A stretch of 12,886 nucleotides of DNA, taken from CBDTTW01 sp965363675. Lineage in GTDB: Bacteria > Bacteroidota > Rhodothermia > Rhodothermales > DASSAV01. The stretch is taken from positions 1 through 12,886 of the forward strand of contig CBDTTW010000087.1 of NCBI GenBank assembly GCA_965363675.1. Direction: 5' to 3'. Made by a program: the position numbers and the translations under genes. Positions 1 to 6,126 of this stretch are shown piece by piece (the first letter of the stretch is position 1; every line of letters starts with the position of its first letter). The notes under the pieces were generated by a model, which saw only the letters and a list, made by a program, of their open reading frames with translations, made no database searches and was not told where the DNA came from.

Positions 1-18
1 GTCGGCCTGCCGGAACGC

Positions 19-1632
19 CTAGAACACGAACGCCTGATGCGCCTCCGAAATGCCGATGCCGGTGTCGCGCACGGCGAACGCCAGCCGGTCGCCGGGGGCG
101 GGGCCGATCTCCAGCGCCGCCTCGCCGGACTCGGTGAACTTGATCGCGTTCGAGAGCAGGTTCTTGAGGATCTGCTCCAGGCGGCGGCCGTCGGTGCGCA
201 TCGCCTCGGGGGCGCCGGGCAGGATGCGGACGCGCAGGGTCAGCCCTTTCTGCGCCGCCGCCGGCTCGAAGACGCCGCGCAGCCGCTCGGCGAGCGCCGC
301 GAGGCGCACGTCCTCGACGAGCACTTCCATGCGCCCGGCCTCGATCTTGGAGAGGTCGAGGATGTCGTTGATGAGCGCCAGCAGGTCTTGCCCGGCGCCG
401 CTGATCGAGCGCGCATACTGCACCTGCTCGGCCGTCAGGTTGCCCTCGCGGTTGTCGGCCAGAAGCTTCGCCAGGATCAGCGACGCGTTGAGCGGGGTGC
501 GCAGCTCGTGCGACATGTTCGCCAGGAACTCCGATTTGTAGCGGCTCGCCTGCTCCAGCTCGGCGGCCTTCTCCTGGAGCCGCTCGCCGAACTGCTCCAG
601 CTCGTCGCGCTGCATCTCCAGTTGCTGCGTTTGTTCTTCGAGTTGCGTATTCGTCTGTTCGAGTTCGGTTTGCTGCAACTCCAGGCGCGCCTGCGACTCC
701 TGAAGCGCCCGGCTCTGCTCCTCCAGTTCCTCGTTCGTCACGCGCAGCTCTTCGCTCTGCGTCTGAAGCTCCTCGGCCTGCTGCTGCGTCTCCTGGAGCA
801 GTTCTTGCAGGCGCGCCCGGTACTCGGCCGACCGCAGGGCGACGGCCGCCGACTCGGAGATGCGTTCGAGCAGCCGGGCGTCGGTCTCGTAGAGCGGGTG
901 CATGAACCCCAACTCGACGACGCCGAGCGCCGCGTCGTCGGCGACGAGCGGGGCCACGAGCAAATGGCGCGGCGGGGCCTGCCCGAGGGCCGAGCCTACG
1001 GCGAGGTAGGCGTGTGGCGCGTCGTGAAGCTGGTACGCCCGGCGGTCGCGGAACGCCTGCCCGATGAGCCCCTCGCCGGGCTGTACGCGCGTGGGCAGGC
1101 GGTCGTCGGCGGGCAGGGCGTAGCCGGCCACGCGGTGAAGCTGCTGCTGCGCGTCGGCGACGAACACGGCCCCGGCATGCGCGCCCATGTACTCGGCCAG
1201 GTAGCGCAGTAGGCTTTCGCCGAGGGCCTCCACCGACCGGTCGCCGGAGAGGGCGCGGTTGAGGCCGTTGTGCCCGGCTTGCAGCCACGTCTGCTGCCGC
1301 ACCTCGATCTTGTTCCGGATGAACTGCCACCCCACGCCGGCCATCACCCAGATTGTCAGGGCGCCGAAGAGCCGGTTGGTGCGCGCCACGACGGGGTCGA
1401 TGCCGGCCTCGTCGGTCATGAGCGTAACCAGCATGAGGGCCGAGGCGACGGTCGCCACGGCCGGCGCCGCCAGAGGGCGCCACGCAAACAAGGTCAGGGC
1501 CACCGGCACGAGGTACCCGATCCACGCGGCCAGGCCGAGCGGCGTGTAGAGGTCGGCCGCCAGCACCCCGAGCGTCGTCAGCGCTATGGCGAGGTAGATG
1601 CCGGGCGTGGGCGTTTCTTCGAAGCGGTTCAT
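19..1632 (-). CDS. Membrane GAF-coiled-coil sensor histidine kinase, interrupted by an amber codon
   Basis: The 537-residue product is the sensor and kinase part of a two-component phosphorelay, expected in the cytoplasmic membrane. In order it has about four hydrophobic helices (residues 12-104), a GAF-like domain (about 125-270), and a long Glu/Gln-rich coiled coil (about 270-365). Then comes a HisKA domain with the H-box MSHELRTP (phospho-acceptor His375), and an HATPase domain with the N-box NLLSNAIKFT (491-500) and G1 box DTGIGIS. The frame stops with TAG at 19-21, directly after the F-box start. The remaining bases to the window edge read AFRQAD in the same frame, the usual family continuation, so the stop looks like a nonsense change and the gene probably runs off the left edge. 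The G2 ATP-lid region is therefore lost. I chose the ATG at 1632 because translation from there enters the first membrane helix at once; the frame stays open upstream but would overlap the divergent gene at 1832. No clear Shine-Dalgarno sequence precedes it. Confidence 0.9.
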   Translation of the reverse strand: MNRFEETPTPGIYLAIALTTLGVLAADLYTPLGLAAWIGYLVPVALTLFAWRPLAAPAVATVASALMLVTLMTDEAGIDPVVARTNRLFGALTIWVMAGVGWQFIRNKIEVRQQTWLQAGHNGLNRALSGDRSVEALGESLLRYLAEYMGAHAGAVFVADAQQQLHRVAGYALPADDRLPTRVQPGEGLIGQAFRDRRAYQLHDAPHAYLAVGSALGQAPPRHLLVAPLVADDAALGVVELGFMHPLYETDARLLERISESAAVALRSAEYRARLQELLQETQQQAEELQTQSEELRVTNEELEEQSRALQESQARLELQQTELEQTNTQLEEQTQQLEMQRDELEQFGERLQEKAAELEQASRYKSEFLANMSHELRTPLNASLILAKLLADNREGNLTAEQVQYARSISGAGQDLLALINDILDLSKIEAGRMEVLVEDVRLAALAERLRGVFEPAAAQKGLTLRVRILPGAPEAMRTDGRRLEQILKNLLSNAIKFTESGEAALEIGPAPGDRLAFAVRDTGIGISEAHQAFVF

Positions 1633-1831
1633 GGGCCTGCGAGCAGCGGTGCAAGGGGCGGCCTCAATATCGTAAAAAAGGGCGCGCCCCGACCGTAGGC
1701 ATGCGGCTCGTGCGGCGCGCAGGTGTAACGATGCGGCGCAGGCGCAGCCTGGAGCGGCGGCGCGGGAAACCCCGGCGTGAGGCTCCGGTATCCGGAGGCG
1801 GCCCCTTGAGCGTTCCAAAACCTCCCCGCCC
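1633..1831. promoter_or_regulatory. Divergent intergenic region between kinase and HPP gene
   Basis: This 199-bp spacer must hold the promoters of two divergent genes. An A/T-rich patch near 1667-1680 (ATATCGTAAAAAA) is the only such patch in it and lies about 40 bp upstream of the kinase start on the minus strand, a plausible core-promoter position. A perfect 6-bp inverted repeat with a 3-base centre, CTCCGG-TAT-CCGGAG, sits at 1783-1797, 35 bp before the HPP start, and could be a hairpin or an operator. No consensus promoter could be assigned with confidence. Confidence 0.35.
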
Positions 1832-2350
1832 ATGCCCGGCGACTTGTCCAGCCTGAAACCTATCGCAGGCGCGCGCCGCGCGCTCCGGGCGCGCCTCTCG
1901 CTGCGGAGCGAGCTGGTGCTGGCGCTGCTGCCGACGCTGATCGTGCTGGCGGTGTTTGCGCTCGTGGACGCCCTGAGCAACCAGCGGCTGCTTTTTGCCT
2001 CGCTGGCCTCCAGCGCCTTTCTCATCTACCTCGACCCGCAGCACGGGACCAACTCGATCCGGACGCTGCTCATTTCGCAAATGGGCGCGGCGCTCATCGG
2101 GCTGATCGCTTACATGGGCTTGGGGCACGGCTACCTCTCCGGCGGCATGGCCATGGTGGCCGCCATTGGGCTGATGATCGGCGCCGACGCGGTGCATCCG
2201 CCGGCCGTCGCCACGGCGCTGAGCTTTGCCCTGCGCACCGACGATGTGGGCAACGTGCTGCTGTTCGGCCTGGCGCTCGGCATTACGGCCAGCCTCGTCG
2301 TGCTGGAGAAGGCCACGCTCTGGCTGCTCGCGCGCCTGAGCCGGGAGTAA
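1832..2350 (+). CDS. HPP family integral membrane protein
   Basis: The 172-residue protein has a short basic N-terminus and about four hydrophobic helices (roughly 27-47, 53-67, 79-97 and 104-120, with further hydrophobic sequence at 140-165). The signature His-Pro-Pro-Ala lies at residues 122-125 in the context ADAVHPPAVATAL, which identifies the HPP family. Plant plastid members have been linked to nitrite transport; bacterial members are mostly unassigned, so the substrate here is unknown. The length is normal for a single-domain bacterial HPP protein. The start is the first ATG giving the full N-terminus, with no recognisable Shine-Dalgarno sequence. The stop is 29 bp before the next membrane-protein gene on the same strand, so the two are probably co-transcribed. 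I am confident of the family but not of the transported molecule. Confidence 0.88.
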   Translation: MPGDLSSLKPIAGARRALRARLSLRSELVLALLPTLIVLAVFALVDALSNQRLLFASLASSAFLIYLDPQHGTNSIRTLLISQMGAALIGLIAYMGLGHGYLSGGMAMVAAIGLMIGADAVHPPAVATALSFALRTDDVGNVLLFGLALGITASLVVLEKATLWLLARLSRE

Positions 2351-2379
2351 CCGGCGCCCGGCTTTAACCGACGTTGCCT

Positions 2380-3108
2380 ATGGAAACCGCTTTGTCGCTC
2401 GCCGCCGCCCTGGGGCTGGCCGCCGTGCACCTGTCGGCGGGCCGCTTGCGCTTTTTAGGCGGTGTGCCCCGCAGCATCTGGCTTTCGGCGGCCGGAGGCA
2501 TCTCGGTGGCCTACGTGTTCATCCACCTGCTGCCCGAACTCGGCGCCGGGCACGAGACGCTTTCCGAGCACCCGATCCCGTGGTTTCCGCCGGCGGCCGA
2601 GCACCCGATCTACGTCATCGCGCTCGTCGGGCTCGTGGTGTTCTACGGCATGGAGCGCGCCGCCGTCACCGCCCGTCGCCGGCGCGCCGCCGACGAAGGC
2701 GGCTGGGGCGTATTTGCCCTCCACCTGGCGACCTTCGCAGTGTACAACGGCATCGTGGGGTATCTGCTCGTCCACCGCGAGCACGAGGGTCCGGCGGGGC
2801 TGGCGCTCTACTTCTTCGCCATGGCGCTGCACTTCCTCGTCAACGACTACGGGCTGCGCGAGCACTACCCCCGGCGTTACCACCGTTTCGGCCGGTGGGC
2901 GCTGGCGGCCATGCCGCTTCTGGGGTGGGCGCTGGGCCTGCATACCCGCATCCGGGAGCCCGTGCTGGCGGCGCTCTTCGCCTTCCTGGCGGGCGGCATC
3001 GTCCTCAACGTCCTTAAGGAAGAACTGCCCGAAGAGCGTGAGAGCCGCTTCGGGGCGTTCCTGCTCGGGGCCGCCCTCTACGCCGCGCTGCTCTTCACCC
3101 TCGGCTGA
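2380..3108 (+). CDS. Multi-spanning membrane protein, distantly ZIP-like
   Basis: The 242-residue protein is very hydrophobic, with about seven predicted helices (near 3-20, 33-51, 76-92, 110-131, 139-154, 171-188 and 195-212, plus a C-terminal helix at 225-241). Two acidic-histidine segments resemble those in ZIP metal permeases: HLLPEL at 49-54 in an early helix, and GGIVLNVLKEELPEE at 205-219 in a late one. Conserved-looking loops carry HREHEG (132-137) and HFLVNDYGLREH (151-162). I recall similar unnamed proteins in cyanobacteria and other bacteria, so a ZIP-superfamily relationship is an inference, not a clear family match. Translation from the ATG at 2380 begins METALSL; an in-frame TTG two codons earlier is less likely. 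The gene follows the HPP gene by 29 bp and probably shares its transcript. It ends 7 bp before the stop of the convergent lipoprotein gene. Confidence 0.8.
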   Translation: METALSLAAALGLAAVHLSAGRLRFLGGVPRSIWLSAAGGISVAYVFIHLLPELGAGHETLSEHPIPWFPPAAEHPIYVIALVGLVVFYGMERAAVTARRRRAADEGGWGVFALHLATFAVYNGIVGYLLVHREHEGPAGLALYFFAMALHFLVNDYGLREHYPRRYHRFGRWALAAMPLLGWALGLHTRIREPVLAALFAFLAGGIVLNVLKEELPEERESRFGAFLLGAALYAALLFTLG

Positions 3109-3115
3109 GCCCCGC

Positions 3116-4333
3116 CTACGGGCGCAGGCCGGCGGCGCGGAGGCGGGCGCGCAGGCCGCCGGCGGTCTGCGCGGCCACCGTCACGAGCCCCGTTTCCGAG
3201 GCGGCGTCGTAGGCGCAGGCGCCCGTGTGGAAGCCGGAGGCTTTGGCGTGGCTCTGGCGGGCCGCCACGACGGGCGAGCCGTCGGCGGCGCGGCGCAGGC
3301 GCAGCGGCGGCCCCAACCCCTCCAACTCCAGCACGACGCACCCCGTCCCGACGCCGTTCTGACGCGGCGTAAGCGCCAGCAGGAGCCCGCCGTCCCGGCT
3401 GCGCGCCACGTAGGGCGAGACCAAGTCCTCGCCGCCGAGCGCCGCCGCGAGCGAGCGGTCGGCGGCGACGCCGCCGTACGCCCACGTCCACGCGCGCGGC
3501 GGCCCTTCGGGGCGCGTCACAAAGCCGACGATGCGGTTGCGCTCCGGGTCCTCGCGCCCGCCCGGTTTGAAGGCGACGCACTCGACGAACAAATGCAGGC
3601 GGCCGCCCTCGGCGAAAAGGGCCGGGTTGTTCCAGAGGCCGCAATCGCCGAGCTCCGCCGAGAGGTCGTTGAGGCGCAGGTGGGCCCCGTAGGCCGTGTG
3701 CGTCGTGGCCGAGCCGAGCACGGCTTCCTCAGCCCCGGCCAGGGCCTCCGGCGATAGGCCGCGCGCGCTCGCAACGCGCACCACCCAGCTCGACGCGTAG
3801 CGCGGGGCATAGCGCGTGACCGGCTCCAGGAAGTAGGCGATGCGCGCCGCATACCACGTAGTTGCGCCGCCCTCGCGGGCGGCGGCCAGGGCGGTGCTCT
3901 CCGAGCCGAAGTAGCTGTCGGGGCCGAGCTTCTCGGGGTCGGCGGCAAGCCCTGAGTCCCAGAGCGTGCCTGCGTGCCGCCATGTGCGCCCGGCGTCGTC
4001 GCTGCGCGCCAGGCGCGTCGAGACGTGCGGGATGCCGACCGGCTTGCCGTCGGCGCCCGTGGCAAGGCGCCCCTCCAGATGCGAAAAGAGCATCCACAGG
4101 CGGCTCGGCGCGGCGGGGTCCTGGAGCATGGCCGGGTCCGCTGCGCCGCTGAAGGTGGGCGTCGTGGAAGGCTCGTACTGCGCAATGACGATTTCCGGGC
4201 AGCGCGAGGCATCTTCCGTGCACACGACGCGCTCCTGGGCCTCGGGCGGGTCGTCCACCGGATCGTTCATGGCGCTGCATCCCGCCAGCATCAGCAGCGC
4301 GGCGGCGCCGAGCGCCCGTGTGGTGCTTCCCAT
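3116..4333 (-). CDS. Sialidase-like (Asp-box) lipoprotein
   Basis: The 405-residue product starts with a short lipoprotein signal, and the lipobox LAGC places the lipidated cysteine at residue 19. A canonical Asp-box SDDAGRTW lies at 111-118 (pattern S-x-D-x-G-x-T-W), typical of sialidase-type beta-propellers. A second Asp-box-like turn, ARSRDGG, lies at 310-316. GLWNNPALF (232-240) followed by RLHLFVEC also suits propeller blades. Several Cys residues (38, 45, 231, 252, 332, 373) could form disulfides outside the cytoplasm. I do not see the catalytic Arg triad of true sialidases clearly enough to claim enzyme activity, so this may be a glycan-binding or purely structural propeller. The ATG at 4333 gives the complete signal peptide. 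The gene is convergent with the ZIP-like gene and divergent from the gene at 4609. Confidence 0.85.
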   Translation of the reverse strand: MGSTTRALGAAALLMLAGCSAMNDPVDDPPEAQERVVCTEDASRCPEIVIAQYEPSTTPTFSGAADPAMLQDPAAPSRLWMLFSHLEGRLATGADGKPVGIPHVSTRLARSDDAGRTWRHAGTLWDSGLAADPEKLGPDSYFGSESTALAAAREGGATTWYAARIAYFLEPVTRYAPRYASSWVVRVASARGLSPEALAGAEEAVLGSATTHTAYGAHLRLNDLSAELGDCGLWNNPALFAEGGRLHLFVECVAFKPGGREDPERNRIVGFVTRPEGPPRAWTWAYGGVAADRSLAAALGGEDLVSPYVARSRDGGLLLALTPRQNGVGTGCVVLELEGLGPPLRLRRAADGSPVVAARQSHAKASGFHTGACAYDAASETGLVTVAAQTAGGLRARLRAAGLRP

Positions 4334-4608
4334 GGCTTCCCTCTGTTTCTGCGAGCCCCTTTTCGCCTGCCGTCTACGCTGACTACGGGAGGCGGAGGGT
4401 GCAGTTCCGGCGTAGGGAGGCGGCAGCCGCCCCGGGGCGTTTCCATGTATCCGATATGGGGTATGTTTCGGAGGCGGAGGGCTCTAAGAATTAGTTGTTT
4501 GGCCTGTTGTTTTTGCCCGAGCAGACGACGACCTTTCATCCTGATACTTAATTAACAAGATATTCTTTTGTGCTTGTTGACACGTCCGCAAAACAGGAGG
4601 TTTTCCCT
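4334..4608. promoter_or_regulatory. Divergent intergenic region with direct repeats and AT-rich promoter patch
   Basis: This 275-bp spacer separates two divergent genes. The half next to the plus-strand gene, about 4483-4575, is clearly richer in A/T than its surroundings, as expected for a promoter region in GC-rich DNA. TATTCTTTTG at 4561-4570 loosely resembles the Bacteroidota -7 element (TAnnTTTG), but no matching -33 element was found at the right distance. The 12-mer GGAGGCGGAGGG occurs twice, at 4388-4399 and 4470-4481, with a related GGGAGGCGG between them at 4415-4423. No small gene is convincing here. Confidence 0.4.
4595..4600 (+). promoter_or_regulatory. Strong Shine-Dalgarno site for the gene at 4609
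   Basis: AGGAGG lies 8 bases before the ATG at 4609 and fixes that start over the in-frame GTG at 4570. It stands out because most other starts in the window lack any Shine-Dalgarno sequence. Confidence 0.8.
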
Positions 4609-5157
4609 ATGGAAGCCGTCGGCAACGTTGGTCTCGGTACTCGGAGCGTCAACATCTACCGTTTTACCGGGCAGGTGATCGATAGTCAGCGCTCCTCTGA
4701 AACGAGTTTCATGAGCCACTCGAACCATCAGGTCACCTCGCAGACGCATCACTACAATGAGATCTTCATTCGCTCCCCGGACGGCGAGGAACGCGTGGCC
4801 GAGGTGGGGTCTACCGGCGTCCCGGTGCGCGCCGGAAATACTGTGACGGTGGTATGGGGGATTATAGGAAACCGGGAAAAGGGCCTCTATGCCGGCGTCT
4901 ACAACCACGACACCCGGCAGATGGGATATGTCGCCAAGGCCGTCAATGATCTGGCGGGCCCGCATCTCTACAACATGATGATTATCATATTCGTGTTCGT
5001 AGGGGTGTTCGCCGTGGGCAGCGTCTTGAGCGGCGGTATGAGCGGAGTGTTGCCGCTGCTCCTGACAGGCGGCTTTTTCTTCTGGCTGCTCCAGCGCCGG
5101 AAGAAGCTGCGCGCCGCTATGGCCGCCGCCGTGCCCGACCTCAGCGTAACCGCATAG
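4609..5157 (+). CDS. Uncharacterised membrane protein, beta-rich N-domain plus two C-terminal helices
   Basis: I do not recognise a named family with certainty. The 182-residue protein has no signal peptide. Residues 14-108 look like a beta-rich soluble domain: alternating hydrophobic strands such as VNIYRFTGQVID, a Ser/Thr/His-rich loop at 28-50 (ETSFMSHSNHQVTSQTHH), then EIFIRSPDGEE, VPVRAGNTVTVVWG and LYAGVYNHDTRQMG. Two hydrophobic helices follow at about 122-141 and 147-162, and the basic cluster RRKK (163-166) suggests a cytoplasmic C-terminal end. This layout recalls small unnamed inner-membrane proteins of Proteobacteria with a 'TGxV...ET...' N-terminal domain, but that is memory only. 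AGGAGG eight bases upstream fixes the ATG. The AT-richer DNA at 4860-5000 and the strong ribosome site differ from the neighbours, so transfer is possible but not shown. A helix-hairpin-helix gene follows after 20 bp. Confidence 0.75.
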   Translation: MEAVGNVGLGTRSVNIYRFTGQVIDSQRSSETSFMSHSNHQVTSQTHHYNEIFIRSPDGEERVAEVGSTGVPVRAGNTVTVVWGIIGNREKGLYAGVYNHDTRQMGYVAKAVNDLAGPHLYNMMIIIFVFVGVFAVGSVLSGGMSGVLPLLLTGGFFFWLLQRRKKLRAAMAAAVPDLSVTA

Positions 5158-5177
5158 ACCGCCGCCGAGGCTTGCCC

Positions 5178-5390
5178 ATGAACCCTTCATCCGGCGCGCC
5201 GCTGCCTCCCGGCATCGGCAAGCCTGCGCTGCGTGCGCTCGCGGCGGTGGGCGTCACGCGGCTCGAACAGGCCGCTGCGCTCTCCGACCGCGAACTTTCG
5301 GCGTTGCACGGCGTCGGGCCGAAGGCCGTCCGGCTGCTGCGGGAAGCCGCTCAGCGGCCGGCGGCGCCCGAGCGACCTGCCGAGCGGTAG
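5178..5390 (+). CDS. Small helix-hairpin-helix protein
   Basis: The 70-residue product is almost entirely a pair of helix-hairpin-helix motifs. PGIGKPA (11-17) opens the first hairpin and LHGVGPKA (43-50) is a textbook HhH hairpin, separated by helices including VTRLEQAAALSDRELSA. Such small proteins are common and are usually annotated as DNA-binding by similarity to the RNA polymerase alpha C-terminal domain and repair-enzyme HhH units; the target is unknown. The tail (PAAPERPAER) is low-complexity and probably disordered. GAGG at 5167-5170 lies 7 bases before the ATG at 5178, which I prefer over the upstream TTG. The gene follows the membrane-protein gene by 20 bp, suggesting one transcript. 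Its TAG stop sits inside a 16-bp tandem duplication, so the C-terminal end may have been reshaped by that duplication. Confidence 0.75.
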   Translation: MNPSSGAPLPPGIGKPALRALAAVGVTRLEQAAALSDRELSALHGVGPKAVRLLREAAQRPAAPERPAER

Positions 5391-5414
5391 CGCCGCCGAG
5401 CGGTAGCGCCGCCG
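5379..5414. repeat. 16-bp tandem duplication across a stop codon
   Basis: GCCGAGCGGTAGCGCC occurs at 5379-5394 and again, identically, at 5395-5410, followed by GCCG as the start of a third unit. The first copy contains the TAG stop of the helix-hairpin-helix gene. The unit length is not a multiple of three, so copies after the stop are non-coding. Confidence 0.9.
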
Positions 5415-5514
5415 GCCGCACGCTTCGAGCAAACGAACTCGTTGCGTCAGGAAGCCTCGGCGCATCGAACGCTCGGAATGCAGCGCTCGTATAAGGCGAG
5501 ATTTTTTGCATAGA

Positions 5515-5560
5515 GGCCGCCCTGCGCCCGATTCGTCGGCGCAGGGCGGCCCCCCTTTAT
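5515..5560 (+). terminator. Strong GC hairpin, possible terminator or leader attenuator
   Basis: A perfect 14-bp inverted repeat has its left arm at 5515-5528 and right arm at 5538-5551, with a 9-base loop. It is followed on the plus strand by a run of C and then TTTAT, a weak U-tract. It lies 125 bp after the helix-hairpin-helix gene and 30 bp before the next start. It could end the 4609-5390 transcript or act in the leader of the 5581 gene. The minus strand has no U-run after it. The remaining spacer from 5391 holds the tandem repeat and a T6 run at 5502-5507, and otherwise nothing I can name. Confidence 0.55.
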
Positions 5561-5580
5561 CTCAGAAGACGAGGCGACTT

Positions 5581-6126
5581 ATGCGAAATCTAGTGCTCGT
5601 GCTGCTGATGGCGGCGGCGCTCGCCGGCTGCGGCGGCGACGTAGAACCGCAGGCGGCCGACCCGAACGTCGAGCCCAGCCGCATCGACCCGGCCGTCCGC
5701 GAGTCCGACAGCTTCTCCGGCGGCAAACTGCCCGCCGACCAGGAGGGGCTGACGCTTCAGAAAAACCACCCCAACGGCTCCCAGCTTATCGTATCGGCCA
5801 TACGGTTCGGGGATACCCAAACCACCGTTGACCTGACGTTCATCAACGGCGGCAAAGACGTAAACCGCCTCAACTGGAACGGGCAGAACATGCACCTGCT
5901 CGACAACCTCGGCAACGTGTATTACGTGGTGCCGCCGCCGGACAACAAGCACATCGAGGCCCGGGGCGGCGAGCAGATCCGGGGCTCCTTCAACTTCGCC
6001 GGGCGCATGAACCCGGAGGCTACGTCGGTCAAGCTCATCACCAGCTCGAAGGGCGGCGGTTCGGAGGACAACCAGTTCACGAATATGCCCAAGTTCGTCA
6101 TCGACATTCCGCTGGAGGCCCGCTGA
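5581..6126 (+). CDS. Lipoprotein of unknown function, Ig-like beta domain
   Basis: The 181-residue product has a lipoprotein signal ending in the lipobox LAGC, so Cys17 is the expected lipidation site. A polar linker (18-60) is followed by a beta-rich domain (about 68-178) with strands such as QLIVSAIRFG, TTVDLTFING, NMHLLDNLGNVYYVV and KFVIDIPLE. The NLGNVYYVV pattern after a possible Asn/Asp turn resembles Ig-like extracellular domains of the DUF4352 kind, but I cannot make a firm assignment. GAGG at 5571-5574 is six bases before the ATG, and translation upstream in frame gives no signal peptide. The stop TGA shares its A with the ATG of the next gene, so the two lipoproteins are probably translationally coupled and work in the same envelope layer. 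A role as partner of the OmpA-like protein is an inference from that coupling. Confidence 0.82.
   Translation: MRNLVLVLLMAAALAGCGGDVEPQAADPNVEPSRIDPAVRESDSFSGGKLPADQEGLTLQKNHPNGSQLIVSAIRFGDTQTTVDLTFINGGKDVNRLNWNGQNMHLLDNLGNVYYVVPPPDNKHIEARGGEQIRGSFNFAGRMNPEATSVKLITSSKGGGSEDNQFTNMPKFVIDIPLEAR

Noticed and set aside
37..1212. Long open frame on the plus strand opposite the sensor kinase (about 390 residues)
   Set aside because: It is antisense to a kinase with clear H, N and G1 boxes. Its Leu/Gln-rich product mirrors the coiled coil on the other strand, as expected for shadow frames in GC-rich DNA.
1633..2025. Upstream extension of the kinase frame
   Set aside because: It overlaps the divergent HPP gene, is Ala/Ser/Arg-rich with no domain, and places the first membrane helix far from the N-terminus.
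2462..3757. Long plus-strand frame of about 430 residues across the ZIP-like gene and into the lipoprotein gene
   Set aside because: Low-complexity Arg/Ser/Ala-rich product, out of frame with a clear membrane protein and antisense to a lipoprotein with lipobox and Asp-box.
4441..4460. Imperfect palindrome CCATGTATCCGATATGG as an operator
   Set aside because: Only the outer bases match their complement, so symmetry is too weak to call.
5187..5511. Minus-strand frames opposite the helix-hairpin-helix gene
   Set aside because: They are Arg/Ala-rich shadows with no start signals, while the plus-strand frame has two HhH hairpins.
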